From assembly GCF_000375485.1 (NCBI RefSeq), contig NZ_AQXE01000001.1, forward strand, positions 460,745 through 524,744: a stretch of 64,000 nt of DNA. Reading direction: 5' to 3'. Below the pieces are notes generated by a model. The model worked only from the letters and a program-made list of their open reading frames with translations, did no database searches and was not told where the DNA came from. Below, piece after piece: positions 17,164 through 26,536 of the stretch. Within the stretch, counting starts at the first letter, position 1; the number at the start of each line of letters is the position of its first letter. The position numbers were made by a program, and so were the translations under genes. The stretch comes from Desulfovibrio oxyclinae DSM 11498. GTDB taxonomy: Bacteria; Desulfobacterota; Desulfovibrionia; Desulfovibrionales; Desulfovibrionaceae.

Positions 17164-18705
17164 TTACGGGGTGGGTGCCCATTCAGGCAGGGTGGAAAGG
17201 TCAACACCCCATACGGCGGGCAGGATGTAGACCACGAAGGCCGTGATCAGGATCGTGCCGAGGATGTTGAGCCATATGCCTGTTTTGGCCATTTGCTTGA
17301 TGGATATGCACCCACTGCCGAAGACGACCGCGTTTGGCGGCGTCGCCACCGGGAGCATGAAGGCGAAGGATGCCGCCACACATGCGCCGACGATGGTCGC
17401 GAACGGATGAATGCTCATTGCAATGGCTGCGCTACCCATGATGGGAACCAGCAAGGTGGCGGTGGCGGTGTTGGAGGTGATCTCTGTCAGGAAGATGGTG
17501 ATCAGTACCACCGTGGCCACGAAGACGAGGATGCTCGCGCCTTCGAGTCCGCCGAGCTGCGCGGCAATGTAGTTAGCCAGTCCGGTCTTTGCGAAGCCGT
17601 TGGCGATGGCAAGACCGCCGCCGAAGAGCAGAATGACGTCCCAGGGAATCTTGACCGCGGTTTTCCAGTCGAGAAGGAATTCGCCCTTCTTGAAGTTGGA
17701 GGGGATGGCGAAGAGCACCAGGGCGCCGAGAATACCGATGGTCGCGTCATGGATGTAGCCAAAGTTGGGCATCATATCGAGTACGAAGGGCATCTTCTTC
17801 AGGAAGCCGCGAGAGAGCCAGAAGGCCGCCACGAAACACCCCACGATGACGATTTTCTTTTCCTCGGGAGCCATGGGGCCGAGCTTGCGCAGCTCTTCCT
17901 CAATGATCTGTTTGCCGCCGGCCAGTTCCATGTTGCCCATGGGGAAGAGCATCTTGGTAAGCAGAATCCAGGACAGGGCGACCATGATCACCGCAAGGGG
18001 GACGCCGAAGAGCATCCACTGGCCGAAGCCGATCTGTACGCCGAACATTTTTTCGACCATGCCGACCATGACAGTATTCGGCGGCGTGCCGATGATGGTG
18101 GCCACGCCGCCCATGGAGGCCGCGTAGGCGATGCCGAGCATCAGACATTTACCGAAGTTGGATTCGGGGCCTGCGTTGCTGGCGCAGGCACGGATGTCCT
18201 TGGAATCGAATCCGGTGGCCTGCTGCACCACGGCGAGGCCGATGGGGACCATCATCATGGTCGTTGCCGTGTTGGAGACCCACATGGACAGAAAGCCCGT
18301 GGCGATCATGAATCCGAGGATCATCCTGCCGGGGCTTGTCCCCACCGTGCGGATGGTGTGGATGGCCACACGCCTGTGCAGGTTCCAGCGTTCCATGGTC
18401 ACGGCAAGGAAGAAGCCGCCCATGAAGAGGTAGATGAGATGGTTCGCATACGGCGCGGTGGCCGCGTTGGATTTCATTACGCCGAGAAGCGGGAAAAGGG
18501 CGATGGGCAGCAATGACGTTGCGGGAATGGGAATGGCTTCGGTGATCCACCAGATAGCCATAAGGGCGGTGACGGCTGCCACTCGCCATGCTTCGATTTT
18601 CATTCCTTCGGGGGCCGGGATGAGAAGCATCAGGATGAAAACGATGGGACCGAGGAAAAAGCCGACTTTTCGGCCGTTTCCGCTGTCTCCTGCTTGTGCG
18701 CTCAT
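17164..18705 (-). CDS. SLC13/DASS-family sodium:anion (probably dicarboxylate) symporter
   Basis: 513 residues with about eleven hydrophobic spans. It carries the two SNT sodium/substrate motifs, SNTATTMMMVP and SNTATATLLVP, that define this family, and GTPPNTVM in the middle. Family members import C4-dicarboxylates, citrate or sulfate with sodium. The position just downstream of fumarase and malic enzyme genes argues for malate, fumarate or succinate. It begins 100 bases after the malic enzyme stop, so it is the last gene of that operon or a separate unit. I saw no clear promoter in the gap. Confidence 0.87.
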   Translation of the reverse strand: MSAQAGDSGNGRKVGFFLGPIVFILMLLIPAPEGMKIEAWRVAAVTALMAIWWITEAIPIPATSLLPIALFPLLGVMKSNAATAPYANHLIYLFMGGFFLAVTMERWNLHRRVAIHTIRTVGTSPGRMILGFMIATGFLSMWVSNTATTMMMVPIGLAVVQQATGFDSKDIRACASNAGPESNFGKCLMLGIAYAASMGGVATIIGTPPNTVMVGMVEKMFGVQIGFGQWMLFGVPLAVIMVALSWILLTKMLFPMGNMELAGGKQIIEEELRKLGPMAPEEKKIVIVGCFVAAFWLSRGFLKKMPFVLDMMPNFGYIHDATIGILGALVLFAIPSNFKKGEFLLDWKTAVKIPWDVILLFGGGLAIANGFAKTGLANYIAAQLGGLEGASILVFVATVVLITIFLTEITSNTATATLLVPIMGSAAIAMSIHPFATIVGACVAASFAFMLPVATPPNAVVFGSGCISIKQMAKTGIWLNILGTILITAFVVYILPAVWGVDLSTLPEWAPTP

Positions 18706-18805
18706 GGATTCCTCTCCTTGGGTTGCTGCGGCGGACCGCGATTGATGGAAGCATGCCCGTGCCGGTCGAAGGGGCGGAACTCCTCACATCCCGCCCCCGG
18801 GATGC

Positions 18806-20125
18806 TCATATGCCCAGATTGTACGACTCCACGTAACTGCTCACGCGCGCCGTGGAATCGGCGATGCGGTGGCGCAGTTCGCTGGCGTAGGCTTCCGGGT
18901 CAATGCTCCTGCGCGCCACGCCCGTTTCCATCGCGGCTTTGGCGACCGCCACGGAAACGTATTCGATCAGACGCAGATCAAGCGCTTTGGGGATGATGTA
19001 GTCGATGCCGAATTCGAGGCTGTCCACCCCGAAGGCCTTGCACACGTATTCCGGGGCGGGCTGCTTGGCGAGATCCGCCAGCGCCTTTGCCGCGGCAAGC
19101 TTCATTTCTTCGTTGATGGCCGTAGCGCCTACGTCCAGCGCGCCGCGGAAGATGAAGGGGAAGCCCAGCACGTTGTTGACCTGATTGGGGAAATCCGAGC
19201 GTCCCGTGCCCATGATGGCATCCGGGCGTGCTTCCTTGGCGTCGGTGTAGGTGATTTCCGGGTCAGGGTTGGCGCAGGCGAAGATGATCGGGTTGTCGGC
19301 CATGGATTTGACCATGTCCTTGGAAACCATGCCCGCCACCGAGAGACCGAGGAAGCAGTCCGCGCCCTGCATGGCTTCGGCCAGCGAGCCGAATTCCTTG
19401 TCGGTGGCGTAGGCCTGCTTGGTTTCGCTCAGGTCCTTGCGGCTCTTGTTGATGTGACCGCGCGAGTCGAACATGGCGATGTTCTCGGGGGGCACGCCCA
19501 TGCTTTTATAAAGGTTGGTGCAGGCGATTGCGGATGCCCCGGCTCCGGAGACGACCACGCGCAGATCCTCGGGCTTCTTGCCGGATATCTCCAACGCGTT
19601 CATCATGCCCGCAGCCGTGACGATGGCGGTGCCGTGTTGATCGTCGTGGAATACCGGGATGTTCATTTCCTTCTTGAGTCTTTCCTCAATGTAGAAGCAT
19701 TCCGGTGCCTTGATGTCTTCAAGGTTGATGCCGCCAAAGGTCGGCTCCATGGCCTTGACGATCTCGATGAGCTGATCCGGGTCGGTGACGGCGAGGTTGA
19801 TGTCGTACACGTCCACGTCCGCGAAGACCTTGAACAGTACGCCCTTGCCTTCCATGACCGGCTTTCCGGCGGCAGCGCCGATATTGCCGAGACCGAGCAC
19901 GGCCGTTCCATTCGAGACCACTGCCACGAGGTTGCCTCGCGCGGTGTACTCGAAGGATTTTTCTGGATCGGCCGCGATCTCTTTGCAGGCTTCGGCCACG
20001 CCGGGGCTGTAGGCCATGGAAAGGTGCTTCTGGGTCACGCACGGCTTGACCGGAACGACTTCGACCTTTCCTTTCCGACCCATGGAATGATAGTCGAGCG
20101 CTTCCTGTTTGGTGAACAGTGCCAT
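18806..20125 (-). CDS. Malic enzyme (NAD(P)-dependent, short form)
   Basis: 439 residues from the ATG at 20125, which has GAGGAG upstream. Upstream codons in frame have no support. The family blocks are [52 protein letters not shown] and the Rossmann GAGASAIA. It converts malate to pyruvate and CO2 with NAD(P) reduction in the cytosol. It lacks the phosphotransacetylase-like tail of long MaeB enzymes. It follows fumarase by 28 bases, so malate produced or imported can be drained to pyruvate. The cofactor choice cannot be read with certainty. Confidence 0.93.
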   Translation of the reverse strand: MALFTKQEALDYHSMGRKGKVEVVPVKPCVTQKHLSMAYSPGVAEACKEIAADPEKSFEYTARGNLVAVVSNGTAVLGLGNIGAAAGKPVMEGKGVLFKVFADVDVYDINLAVTDPDQLIEIVKAMEPTFGGINLEDIKAPECFYIEERLKKEMNIPVFHDDQHGTAIVTAAGMMNALEISGKKPEDLRVVVSGAGASAIACTNLYKSMGVPPENIAMFDSRGHINKSRKDLSETKQAYATDKEFGSLAEAMQGADCFLGLSVAGMVSKDMVKSMADNPIIFACANPDPEITYTDAKEARPDAIMGTGRSDFPNQVNNVLGFPFIFRGALDVGATAINEEMKLAAAKALADLAKQPAPEYVCKAFGVDSLEFGIDYIIPKALDLRLIEYVSVAVAKAAMETGVARRSIDPEAYASELRHRIADSTARVSSYVESYNLGI

Positions 20126-20153
20126 TGTAAAATCTCCTCGTGATTTCGATGCG

Positions 20154-20711
20154 TTATTCGATGCCTGCGGCCTTTCGGTCGGGCACGGCGTACAGTTCCT
20201 GTCCATGGGAATCGTTGATGACCAGCAGAGGGAAGTCCTCCACGGTCATCTTGCGGATCGCCTCGGGTCCCAGCTCCTCGAAGGCGATGACTTCGGACGC
20301 CTTGATGGAATTGGAGAGCAGGGCGCCCGCACCGCCGGTGGCTCCGAAGTAGACGGCGGTATGGTCCTGCAGGGCTTTTTGGGTTTCGTCATTGCGCTTG
20401 CCCTTGCCGATGGTGGCTTTGAGACCGAGCCGGTGAAGGCGGGGCGCATACGAGTCCATGCGGTAACTTGTGGTGGGGCCGGCGGCGCCGATGGGGCGGC
20501 CCGGCGGGGCCGGGCTCGGGCCGACGTAATAGATCGCCGCGCCCTGAAGATCGAAGGGCAGGTCTTCGCCCTTGTCCAGCAGCTCCACGAGTTTCTTGTG
20601 GGCCGCATCGCGGGCGGAGTAGATGGTGCCGGTCAGGAAGACCACGTCCCCGGCCTTGAGCGGGGTGATGTCTGCATCGGTCAGCGGGGTGGTAAGCTTG
20701 TATTCCGCCAT
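20154..20711 (-). CDS. fumB: Class I fumarate hydratase, beta subunit
   Basis: 185 residues from the ATG at 20711. It corresponds to the C-terminal half of one-chain class I fumarases/tartrate dehydratases (KAGDVVFLTGTIYSARDAAH, GPTTSYRMDSYAPRL, YFGATGGAGALLS). It acts with the alpha subunit as an oxygen-sensitive [4Fe-4S] enzyme interconverting fumarate and malate. Its start overlaps the alpha stop by one base (TAATG), so the two are translationally coupled. The symbol follows the two-subunit usage and does not mean E. coli FumB. Confidence 0.92.
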   Translation of the reverse strand: MAEYKLTTPLTDADITPLKAGDVVFLTGTIYSARDAAHKKLVELLDKGEDLPFDLQGAAIYYVGPSPAPPGRPIGAAGPTTSYRMDSYAPRLHRLGLKATIGKGKRNDETQKALQDHTAVYFGATGGAGALLSNSIKASEVIAFEELGPEAIRKMTVEDFPLLVINDSHGQELYAVPDRKAAGIE

Positions 20712-21550
20712 TACAGAACGACCTCCTCGTGCCGCTGGGAGTGGCACTGGACATTGACGGCCAGCGGCAGGCTCGCCAGATGGCAGGGCTCCACGGTCAT
20801 CTTGACGCTCAGCACCGTGGTTTTTCCGCCAAGCCCCATGGGGCCGATGCCCAGCCTGTTCACGGCTTCTTCCAGTTCCTTTTCCTTGGCCGCAATCTCT
20901 GGATCGGGGTGGGTGTCGTCGAGTCGGCGCATCAGTGATTTCTTGGCGATCTTCGCCGCATGGTCGAAGGTACCGCCTATGCCGATGCCCAGTACCGTTG
21001 GCGGGCAGGGGTTCGGACCGGCCTCGGCCACGCGTTCGATCACGTATTTCTTGATACCTTCCCAGCCCTGTGCCGGAGCCAGCATGGTCACGCGGCTCAT
21101 GTTTTCACTGCCGCCACCCTTGGCCATGAACACGATCCTCAGCTTGTCACCGGGAACGAAATCGAAGTGGATGATTGCCGGAGTGCCGTCCCCGGTGTTG
21201 GCGCGGGTGAAGGGATCGCATGCGGATTTGCGCAGGTAGCCTTCCTGATATCCCTTGCGTGCACCCTCGTTGATGGCGTCGCGCAGGTTGCCGCCTTCCA
21301 CGCGGGCCTCGTCGCCGACTTCCACGAAGAAGACGGCGAGCCCGGTATCCTGACACAGGGGCAGCTTGGTCTCGGCGGCAAGGTCGGCGTTCTCCAGAAG
21401 CTGGCGAAGCACTTCCCTGGCCGAGGGGCTCGTTTCCTCTTCCATGGCCTGCGAGAGCTTGTTGCGGACGTCGTCCGGAAGCTCCGTATTGGCCTTGACG
21501 CACATCCTCGCGACGGCGTCCACTATGTCGTTGGTATGAATGATACGCAT
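20711..21550 (-). CDS. fumA: Class I fumarate hydratase, alpha subunit
   Basis: 279 residues from the ATG at 21550 (MRIIHTNDIVDAVARM). Cysteines for the catalytic [4Fe-4S] cluster are in LPLCQDTG, SACDPFTRANTGDG and NPCPPTVLGIGIGG. The frame is open upstream into frdB, but that region is a shadow. The gene starts four bases after the frdB stop and belongs to the frd-fum operon: fumarate reductase produces or uses fumarate, and this enzyme links it to malate. The symbol follows two-subunit usage. Confidence 0.93.
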   Translation of the reverse strand: MRIIHTNDIVDAVARMCVKANTELPDDVRNKLSQAMEEETSPSAREVLRQLLENADLAAETKLPLCQDTGLAVFFVEVGDEARVEGGNLRDAINEGARKGYQEGYLRKSACDPFTRANTGDGTPAIIHFDFVPGDKLRIVFMAKGGGSENMSRVTMLAPAQGWEGIKKYVIERVAEAGPNPCPPTVLGIGIGGTFDHAAKIAKKSLMRRLDDTHPDPEIAAKEKELEEAVNRLGIGPMGLGGKTTVLSVKMTVEPCHLASLPLAVNVQCHSQRHEEVVL

Positions 21551-21554
21551 GGCG

Positions 21555-22292
21555 TCACTTCCTGAATATTTCCTTGATTGCGGTGATGCCCATCTTGCGG
21601 CGCAGGAAGCCCAGTTGGTTCTGAAGCGGCAGCCCCTTGGGGCATACGTCTTCGCAGGCCAGCAGGCCCATGCAGCCGAAAATGCCGTTGTCGTTGCCGA
21701 TGATCTCGAAGTAGTCGCTGTCGGTGCGCTGGTCACGCGGGTCCACCACGAAGCGTGCGATGCGGTTCAGGGCGGCGGCGCCCATGAAATCCTCGCGCAG
21801 ACGGGCGGTTCCGCAAGCGGACACGCAACAGCCGCATTCGATGCAGCGTTCCAGTTCATAAATCTGTTCCGCCACGGCATTATCCATGCGCTCTTCCTGA
21901 GCGGCGGGGTCGAAGGTTCGGCTCGTGTGAACCCACGACTCGGTCTTGTCGTACATCTCCCGGAACCATACGCCGGTGTCCACGGCCAGATCTCCCACGA
22001 GCTTGAACACCGGAAGCGGATGCAGGGTGATCTTGCCGGGCTGATCCTTGGTTTTGGTCTGGCAGGCCAGCCCGGGGCGGCCGTTGATGACCATGGCGCA
22101 CGCCCCGCAGATTCCGGCGCGGCAGCAGAAGTCGAAGACGAGGCTCGGGTCCTGCTCTTCGCGCAGCCTGTTCAGGGCGATGAACAGGGTCATGTTGGTG
22201 GTCTCTTCAAGGACGTACGTCTGCATGCGCGGCACGTCGCCCTGTTTCTGCGGATTGAATCGGAATATTTCGAATTCGAGTTGTCTACCCAT
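21555..22292 (-). CDS. frdB: Fumarate reductase/succinate dehydrogenase iron-sulfur subunit
   Basis: 245 residues with the three cluster regions of the family: [2Fe-2S] CCRAGICGAC plus LACQTK, [4Fe-4S] CIECGCCVSACG, and the third cluster region CMGLLACEDVCPKGLP. It passes electrons between the flavoprotein FrdA and the membrane cytochrome b FrdC. It sits between frdA (24 bases upstream) and fumA (four bases downstream). Confidence 0.95.
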   Translation of the reverse strand: MGRQLEFEIFRFNPQKQGDVPRMQTYVLEETTNMTLFIALNRLREEQDPSLVFDFCCRAGICGACAMVINGRPGLACQTKTKDQPGKITLHPLPVFKLVGDLAVDTGVWFREMYDKTESWVHTSRTFDPAAQEERMDNAVAEQIYELERCIECGCCVSACGTARLREDFMGAAALNRIARFVVDPRDQRTDSDYFEIIGNDNGIFGCMGLLACEDVCPKGLPLQNQLGFLRRKMGITAIKEIFRK

Positions 22293-22316
22293 GATGCGTT
22301 CCTTCCTTGAACCGGG

Positions 22317-24197
22317 TTACTTCTTCGTGCCGAGTTCGTTCACGGGGCTTTCCACGGTGCGGTCGCGCACGTACCCTTCGTCGGCCGGAATGATGGTTCC
22401 GCCGCCGTAGCCCCGGTCTCCCGGAGGAATTTCGAATTTGGCGGTGGTGTCCTCGTAGGAAAGCTCCGGCATGTCCGCGTTTTCGGGCCAGTAGGCCAGC
22501 GTGCGGTTGAGCCAGTCCTTGTCGTTGCGCTCCGGGTAGTCCTCGCGGTTGTGTGACCCGCGCGATTCGGTACGCTGCAGGGCGGCTTGGGCGATGCACA
22601 GCGCCAGCCTGACCTGTCCCTTGATCTTGAGGGCGGCGGCGAGTTCATAGTTCGGCCCGGTGCCGTCGGAAACCAGTCCCACTCGCTTGGCCTTGTCGAG
22701 GGTGCCCTGAAGCGTTTCCACGCATTCCTCAAGCCCCTGCTGATTCCGGAAGACGAAGCAGCCTTTCATGAGCGCTTCCTGCATCTCGTTGCGCACTTCG
22801 TACACGTTGAGTCTTCCGTTCTTGCCGCGGATCAGGTTTTCGATGCGCTCGCGCTGCTTGATGACCGCCTGATTGATGGTCTGGGTATTGAAGGTGGTTT
22901 CGTAGCCTTTGAGGAATTCGACGATCTTGGCACCGATGATGCCACCCGCGACAACGGTCTCGGCCAGCGAGTTTCCGCCGAGGCGGTTGAAGCCGTGCAT
23001 GTCCCAGCAGGCTGCCTCGCCTGCGGAGAACAGACCCTTGAGGCCATATGCCGAGCCGTCCTTGTCCGTGCGGATGCCGGCCATGGTGTAGTGCTGCGTG
23101 GGGCGCACCGGGATGAGCTCGTGCCTTGGGTCTACGCCGAGGAAGTGATGGCATATCTCGTCCACTTCGCGCAGCTTGGTGGAAATGTGCTCGTTGCCCA
23201 GATGCCGGATGTCGAGCCAGAGGTGTTCGCCGTAGGGGCTTTTCACGCCCTTGCCCTGCCGCATGTGATGGGTCATCCATCGCGAGACCACGTCACGGGA
23301 GGCCAGCTCGGCCTTGTCCGGCTCGTAGATGTTCATGAATCGCTCTTCGTTTACGTCGAGAAGCGTTCCGCCGTCGCCGCGACAGCCCTCGGTCACGAGG
23401 ATGTCGGTGGGGACGATACCGGTGGGGTGGAACTGGATGGCCTCGGGGTTGCCAATGGGTACCACGCCGGTGTCGTGGGCGATGATGTGCCCACCGCCGT
23501 CGCAGATGACCGCGTTGGTGGTGGCCTTGTAGATACGTCCGAAACCGCCGGTGCAGATGGCGGTGGCCTTGGCAAGGAAAACTTCCAATTCGCCGGTGCG
23601 AAGACAGCGGACCACGGCACCGGTGCAGGTCTCGCCGTCATGAATCAGCGAGACGGCTTCCTTCTTGTCGAAGACGTCGATGCCCAGTTCGGCGCAGCGG
23701 TTGTCCATGGTGCACATGACCGCATGGCCGGTGCCGTCCGAGGTATAACAGGTGCGCCATTTGGCGGTACCGCCGAAGGAGCGCGCAGTGATCAATCCTT
23801 CGTTTTCATCCTTTTCGTATTTCTCGAATTTCTCGCCGCCCTTGAAGAAGGTTGATTTGCCCGGAACAACCCGGTTCCACGGCACGCCCCAGTGGGCGAG
23901 GCGGCGCATTTCGATGGGTGCGGTGTCGGCGAAGAGCCGCGCCACTTCCTGATCGCAGCCCCAGTCGGAGCCTTTGACCGTGTCGATGAAGTGAACGTCT
24001 GGGCAGTCGCCGTCGCCCTTGGCGCAGTTGCCGAGTGCGGCCTGCATGCCGCCCTGTGCCGCAGAGGAATGGGAGCGGCGGGCCGGGACGATGGAGAGGC
24101 AAGTTGCCTTGAAGCCGTTCTGTGCCGCTTCGCAGGCGACGCGTTCCCCGGCGAGTCCGGCGCCGATGACCAGCAGATCTGAGTAGTGCGTTTGCAT
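22317..24197 (-). CDS. frdA: Fumarate reductase/succinate dehydrogenase flavoprotein subunit
   Basis: 626 residues, the length of the epsilon/delta-type FrdA of Wolinella and Desulfovibrio. It has the FAD dinucleotide fold GAGLAGERVACEAAQNG, the covalent-flavin histidine in SHSSAAQGGMQ, and active-site blocks FHPTG and TQHYTMAGI. It interconverts fumarate and succinate on the cytoplasmic face of the membrane. It lies between frdC and frdB. The gene order C-A-B is the one expected for this class, in which a diheme cytochrome b exchanges electrons with menaquinone. Confidence 0.96.
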   Translation of the reverse strand: MQTHYSDLLVIGAGLAGERVACEAAQNGFKATCLSIVPARRSHSSAAQGGMQAALGNCAKGDGDCPDVHFIDTVKGSDWGCDQEVARLFADTAPIEMRRLAHWGVPWNRVVPGKSTFFKGGEKFEKYEKDENEGLITARSFGGTAKWRTCYTSDGTGHAVMCTMDNRCAELGIDVFDKKEAVSLIHDGETCTGAVVRCLRTGELEVFLAKATAICTGGFGRIYKATTNAVICDGGGHIIAHDTGVVPIGNPEAIQFHPTGIVPTDILVTEGCRGDGGTLLDVNEERFMNIYEPDKAELASRDVVSRWMTHHMRQGKGVKSPYGEHLWLDIRHLGNEHISTKLREVDEICHHFLGVDPRHELIPVRPTQHYTMAGIRTDKDGSAYGLKGLFSAGEAACWDMHGFNRLGGNSLAETVVAGGIIGAKIVEFLKGYETTFNTQTINQAVIKQRERIENLIRGKNGRLNVYEVRNEMQEALMKGCFVFRNQQGLEECVETLQGTLDKAKRVGLVSDGTGPNYELAAALKIKGQVRLALCIAQAALQRTESRGSHNREDYPERNDKDWLNRTLAYWPENADMPELSYEDTTAKFEIPPGDRGYGGGTIIPADEGYVRDRTVESPVNELGTKK

Positions 24198-24210
24198 TGA
24201 AGAAACCTCG

Positions 24211-24858
24211 CTAGCCTAACGTTACGAAACGGATCAGGGTGATGACGCCGATGACCATGAAGATGGTGAAAAGCGTCTTTTCGAATTTCTTGAATCCCTT
24301 GCGGTCTTCGGATTTGACGAAGCCCCACTTCACGCCGATGCGGTAGAAGCCGATGCTCACGTGCAGTTCCACGCAGGGCAGAAGGACCATGTAGAAGATG
24401 AACCACCAGAACTGCTGGATGCGCGCTGCCGACTTGGCGGCGGTGATGGGCAGGTCGGTGAGCACCACCCACATGTGGATGGCGCCGAGGATCAGGATGA
24501 TCATGGCGGTTCCGGCCTGAACGACCCAGAGCCACGTGTCGCGGTGTTTGAGCATTCTGGCGTGCCTGACGATGGTTCCCTGTCCTTCGGCCCGGAACGG
24601 AATCTTTCTGGCGGCGAGGACGAAGTGGAGCAGGAAGGTCAGGAAGATCAGCGGCCCGCCCACCTGGGCCATGTAGGTGGCTTCGAAGAAATGGGCGATG
24701 GCGTTCATGATTTTGGGCGAGATGACTACCGAGGAGACCAGTATCATGTGGCACCACATGAAGAGGATCAGCCCGGCGCCGGTGAGCATCTGTAGCCAGT
24801 CGAGCCCTGCGTCCCGACGGGACATGCCTGCGGCGGATGTCGGATTGGCTTTCATCAT
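24211..24858 (-). CDS. frdC: Fumarate reductase diheme cytochrome b subunit
   Basis: 215 residues with five predicted membrane helices and several helix-borne histidines suited to two b hemes (for example MWCHMILVSS, AHFFEATYMAQ, LHFVLAARK and IHMWVVL). This resembles the single-subunit Wolinella-type membrane anchor. It is the first gene of the frd-fum-malic enzyme operon. A leader of about 185 bases separates it from a consensus sigma-54 promoter. It begins ATGATG; the first ATG is taken as the start. Confidence 0.92.
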   Translation of the reverse strand: MMKANPTSAAGMSRRDAGLDWLQMLTGAGLILFMWCHMILVSSVVISPKIMNAIAHFFEATYMAQVGGPLIFLTFLLHFVLAARKIPFRAEGQGTIVRHARMLKHRDTWLWVVQAGTAMIILILGAIHMWVVLTDLPITAAKSAARIQQFWWFIFYMVLLPCVELHVSIGFYRIGVKWGFVKSEDRKGFKKFEKTLFTIFMVIGVITLIRFVTLG

Positions 24859-24929
24859 AAGGGTTCACCTGTGGGGTTGTGGAATTGAAGATGGCTAGAC
24901 CGTTTTCCGAAGCGGCGTGAAACTGGGGG

Positions 24930-24998
24930 TCAAGGAGATTCTCCGGCTGGCAGTCCCTTGTCCCTTCGGGAGATGGCGGCAGAGTCGCCTTCGTGCAT
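24930..24998 (-). CDS. Possible 22-residue leader peptide upstream of frdC
   Basis: ATG at 24998 with GGAGG eight bases upstream, reading MHEGDSAAISRRDKG and ending TGA at 24930, 72 bases before frdC. The Shine-Dalgarno is paired in a GGAGG-ATG-CCTCC hairpin, so initiation could be regulated. Nothing in the peptide suggests a substrate. This is weak and could be chance. Confidence 0.2.
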   Translation of the reverse strand: MHEGDSAAISRRDKGLPAGESP

Positions 24999-25054
24999 GG
25001 AGGCATCCTCCGGTGATAAGTTGGCGAAAAACCAGGTCGCAACATCCCCGTTAG

Positions 25055-25070
25055 AGCAACAGCTGTGCCA
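25055..25070 (-). promoter_or_regulatory. Sigma-54 (-24/-12) promoter of the frd-fum operon
   Basis: The minus strand reads TGGCAC-AGCTG-TTGCT, an exact match to the RpoN consensus (GG and GC separated by ten bases). It lies just after the dctD terminator and about 185 bases before frdC. The adjacent gene encodes an NtrC-type activator with a GAFTGA loop, the required partner for such a promoter. Confidence 0.85.
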
Positions 25071-25120
25071 CGGTCGGTAACTGGATTGTTCCCGGCTGGG
25101 CTGGGTTGATTCCTTCAACG

Positions 25121-25153
25121 AAAAAGCGCATCGGCGAAAAATCGCCGATGCGC
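25121..25153 (-). terminator. Rho-independent terminator of dctB-dctD
   Basis: A perfect 12-bp stem GCGCATCGGCGA / TCGCCGATGCGC with a four-base loop, followed on the minus strand by TTTTT. It insulates dctBD transcription from the frd promoter 50 bases further on. Confidence 0.9.
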
Positions 25154-25189
25154 CCGGAAAGCGTGAGCGGAATTCCGCCGAAAATGGAA

Positions 25190-26536
25190 TCAGGTTCTGG
25201 AAAGGCCGTATTTGGCCATCTTCTCGTTGAGGGTGCGCCGGGGGATTTGCAGCTCGTCCATGACGCACTTGATGTTGCCGTCATGGCGCGCCAGCGACTT
25301 CTGGATGAGGTGCCGCTCAAAGAGGTTGACCTGCTCCTTGAGGGATACCGAGGAATCCCCGCAGTCCACGACGGTGCCGGAAAGCAGCTTCGGGATTCGC
25401 TCCGCAGGCGGCAGACTGGAAAGCACGAAACGTTCTGCAAGGCTTTTCAGCTCGCGTACGTTGCCGGGCCATTCATGGCTCATCATGACGGCGGCGCTCT
25501 CCGACGGAAGGGATTCGGCGGGACGACCGTAGGTGTCGGCGGCGCGTTCGAGGAAAAAGGAGAAGAGCAGCGGAATGTCCTCCTTGCGCTCACGAAGTGG
25601 CGGCACGGTAATCTCCATGGTGTTCAGCCGGAAGTACAGGTCCTCGCGCAGGCGACCTTCTTCGATGGCCTTGCGTGGGTCTTCGTTCATGGCGGAGATG
25701 AGCCGGAACTCCACCGGACGAGGCGTGTTGCTGCCAAGCGGAGTTATCTCGCGGCATTCCAGAGCGCGTAGGAGTTTTCCCTGCACGTCCATGGGCATGG
25801 AACCAAGCTCGTCCAGAAAGAGGGTGCCGCCCTGTACCGCCTCCAGCTTGCCGATGCGTCTGCTCTGCGCTCCGGTGAACGCGCCGTGCTTGTGGCCGAA
25901 AAGCTCGCTCTCGGCCATGTTGACAGGGATGGTGGCGCAGTTGAGGGCCAGATACGGCAACTTGCGGCGGTCGCTGAGTTCATGGATGGAGCGGGCCACC
26001 ACTTCCTTGCCCGTCCCTGTTTCGCCCAGCACGAGCACGTTGGCGATGGTCGGGGCGAGGTGGGTGATCTCCCGCTTGAGTTCACGCATGGGTTTGCAGG
26101 TGCCCACCAGCCTGGAGTCGAGACCTTCGTTTTCCTCCAGCTCCTTCTTGAGCTGCCGGTTCTCCAGTATCAGCCGCCGTTTTTCCAGCGCACGCTTGAT
26201 GGTCTCGATGATGCGTTCCGGATCGAAGGGCTTCTCGACGAAGTCGTACGCGCCGCCGCGTATCGCCTCCACGGCCATGGCGATGTCGCCGTGTCCTGTA
26301 AAGAGGACGACCGGGATGTGCGGGTCGATCTTGGCTATTTCCTTCTGAAATTGCAGCCCGTCCATGCCCGGCATCTTGACGTCGGAAAGGATGATGCCCG
26401 CGTAGTCTGGATGAATGGCCCCGAGCGCTTCGGCGGCATCCTCGAAGTCCTTTACCGTGAAGTCGGAGAGCTCAAGCCACTGTCTGGCCGAGTCCCTGAC
26501 GGACTTTTCGTCATCGACGAGAATGACCTGCATCAT
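25190..26536 (-). CDS. dctD: NtrC-family sigma-54 response regulator, DctD-like
   Basis: 448 residues in the order receiver, AAA+ and Fis-type HTH. The receiver has phosphoacceptor D52 (SDVKMPGMDG), with TGHG and EKPF completing the site. The AAA+ domain has Walker A GETGTGKE (171-178) and the sigma-54 contact loop GAFTGA (218-223). The C-terminal HTH is DELQIPRRTLNEKMAKYGL. It should activate RNA polymerase-sigma-54 from an upstream enhancer when phosphorylated. Its start overlaps the kinase stop (ATGA). The dicarboxylate role is inferred from the partner kinase and the frd-fum-transporter genes downstream. Confidence 0.93.
   Translation of the reverse strand: MMQVILVDDEKSVRDSARQWLELSDFTVKDFEDAAEALGAIHPDYAGIILSDVKMPGMDGLQFQKEIAKIDPHIPVVLFTGHGDIAMAVEAIRGGAYDFVEKPFDPERIIETIKRALEKRRLILENRQLKKELEENEGLDSRLVGTCKPMRELKREITHLAPTIANVLVLGETGTGKEVVARSIHELSDRRKLPYLALNCATIPVNMAESELFGHKHGAFTGAQSRRIGKLEAVQGGTLFLDELGSMPMDVQGKLLRALECREITPLGSNTPRPVEFRLISAMNEDPRKAIEEGRLREDLYFRLNTMEITVPPLRERKEDIPLLFSFFLERAADTYGRPAESLPSESAAVMMSHEWPGNVRELKSLAERFVLSSLPPAERIPKLLSGTVVDCGDSSVSLKEQVNLFERHLIQKSLARHDGNIKCVMDELQIPRRTLNEKMAKYGLSRT

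Larger units (their letters stand above)
24859..25189. other. Intergenic region between dctD and frdC
   Basis: 331 bases without a convincing full-length gene. Reading in the direction of transcription (minus), it holds the dctD terminator (25153-25121), the sigma-54 promoter (25070-25055) and a long leader. The leader contains a small GGAGG/CCTCC hairpin (24999-25011) and a possible 22-codon leader peptide (24998-24930). Confidence 0.7.

Noticed and set aside
18787..18804. CATCCC/GGGATG inverted repeat as a terminator between malic enzyme and the transporter
   Set aside because: Short stem and no T-run on the minus strand.
18706..18805. A sigma-54-like CGGCAC...TGC motif before the DASS transporter
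   Set aside because: GG and GC are nine bases apart instead of ten, and the -12 box is poor.
22587..23855. A long plus-strand open frame opposite frdA
   Set aside because: Shadow of frdA; no ribosome-binding site and no recognisable protein features.
23792..25045. A 417-codon minus-strand frame through frdC and the frd leader
   Set aside because: It runs out of frame with frdC and frdA, is rich in Arg/Pro/His as expected for a shadow, and lacks a start signal.
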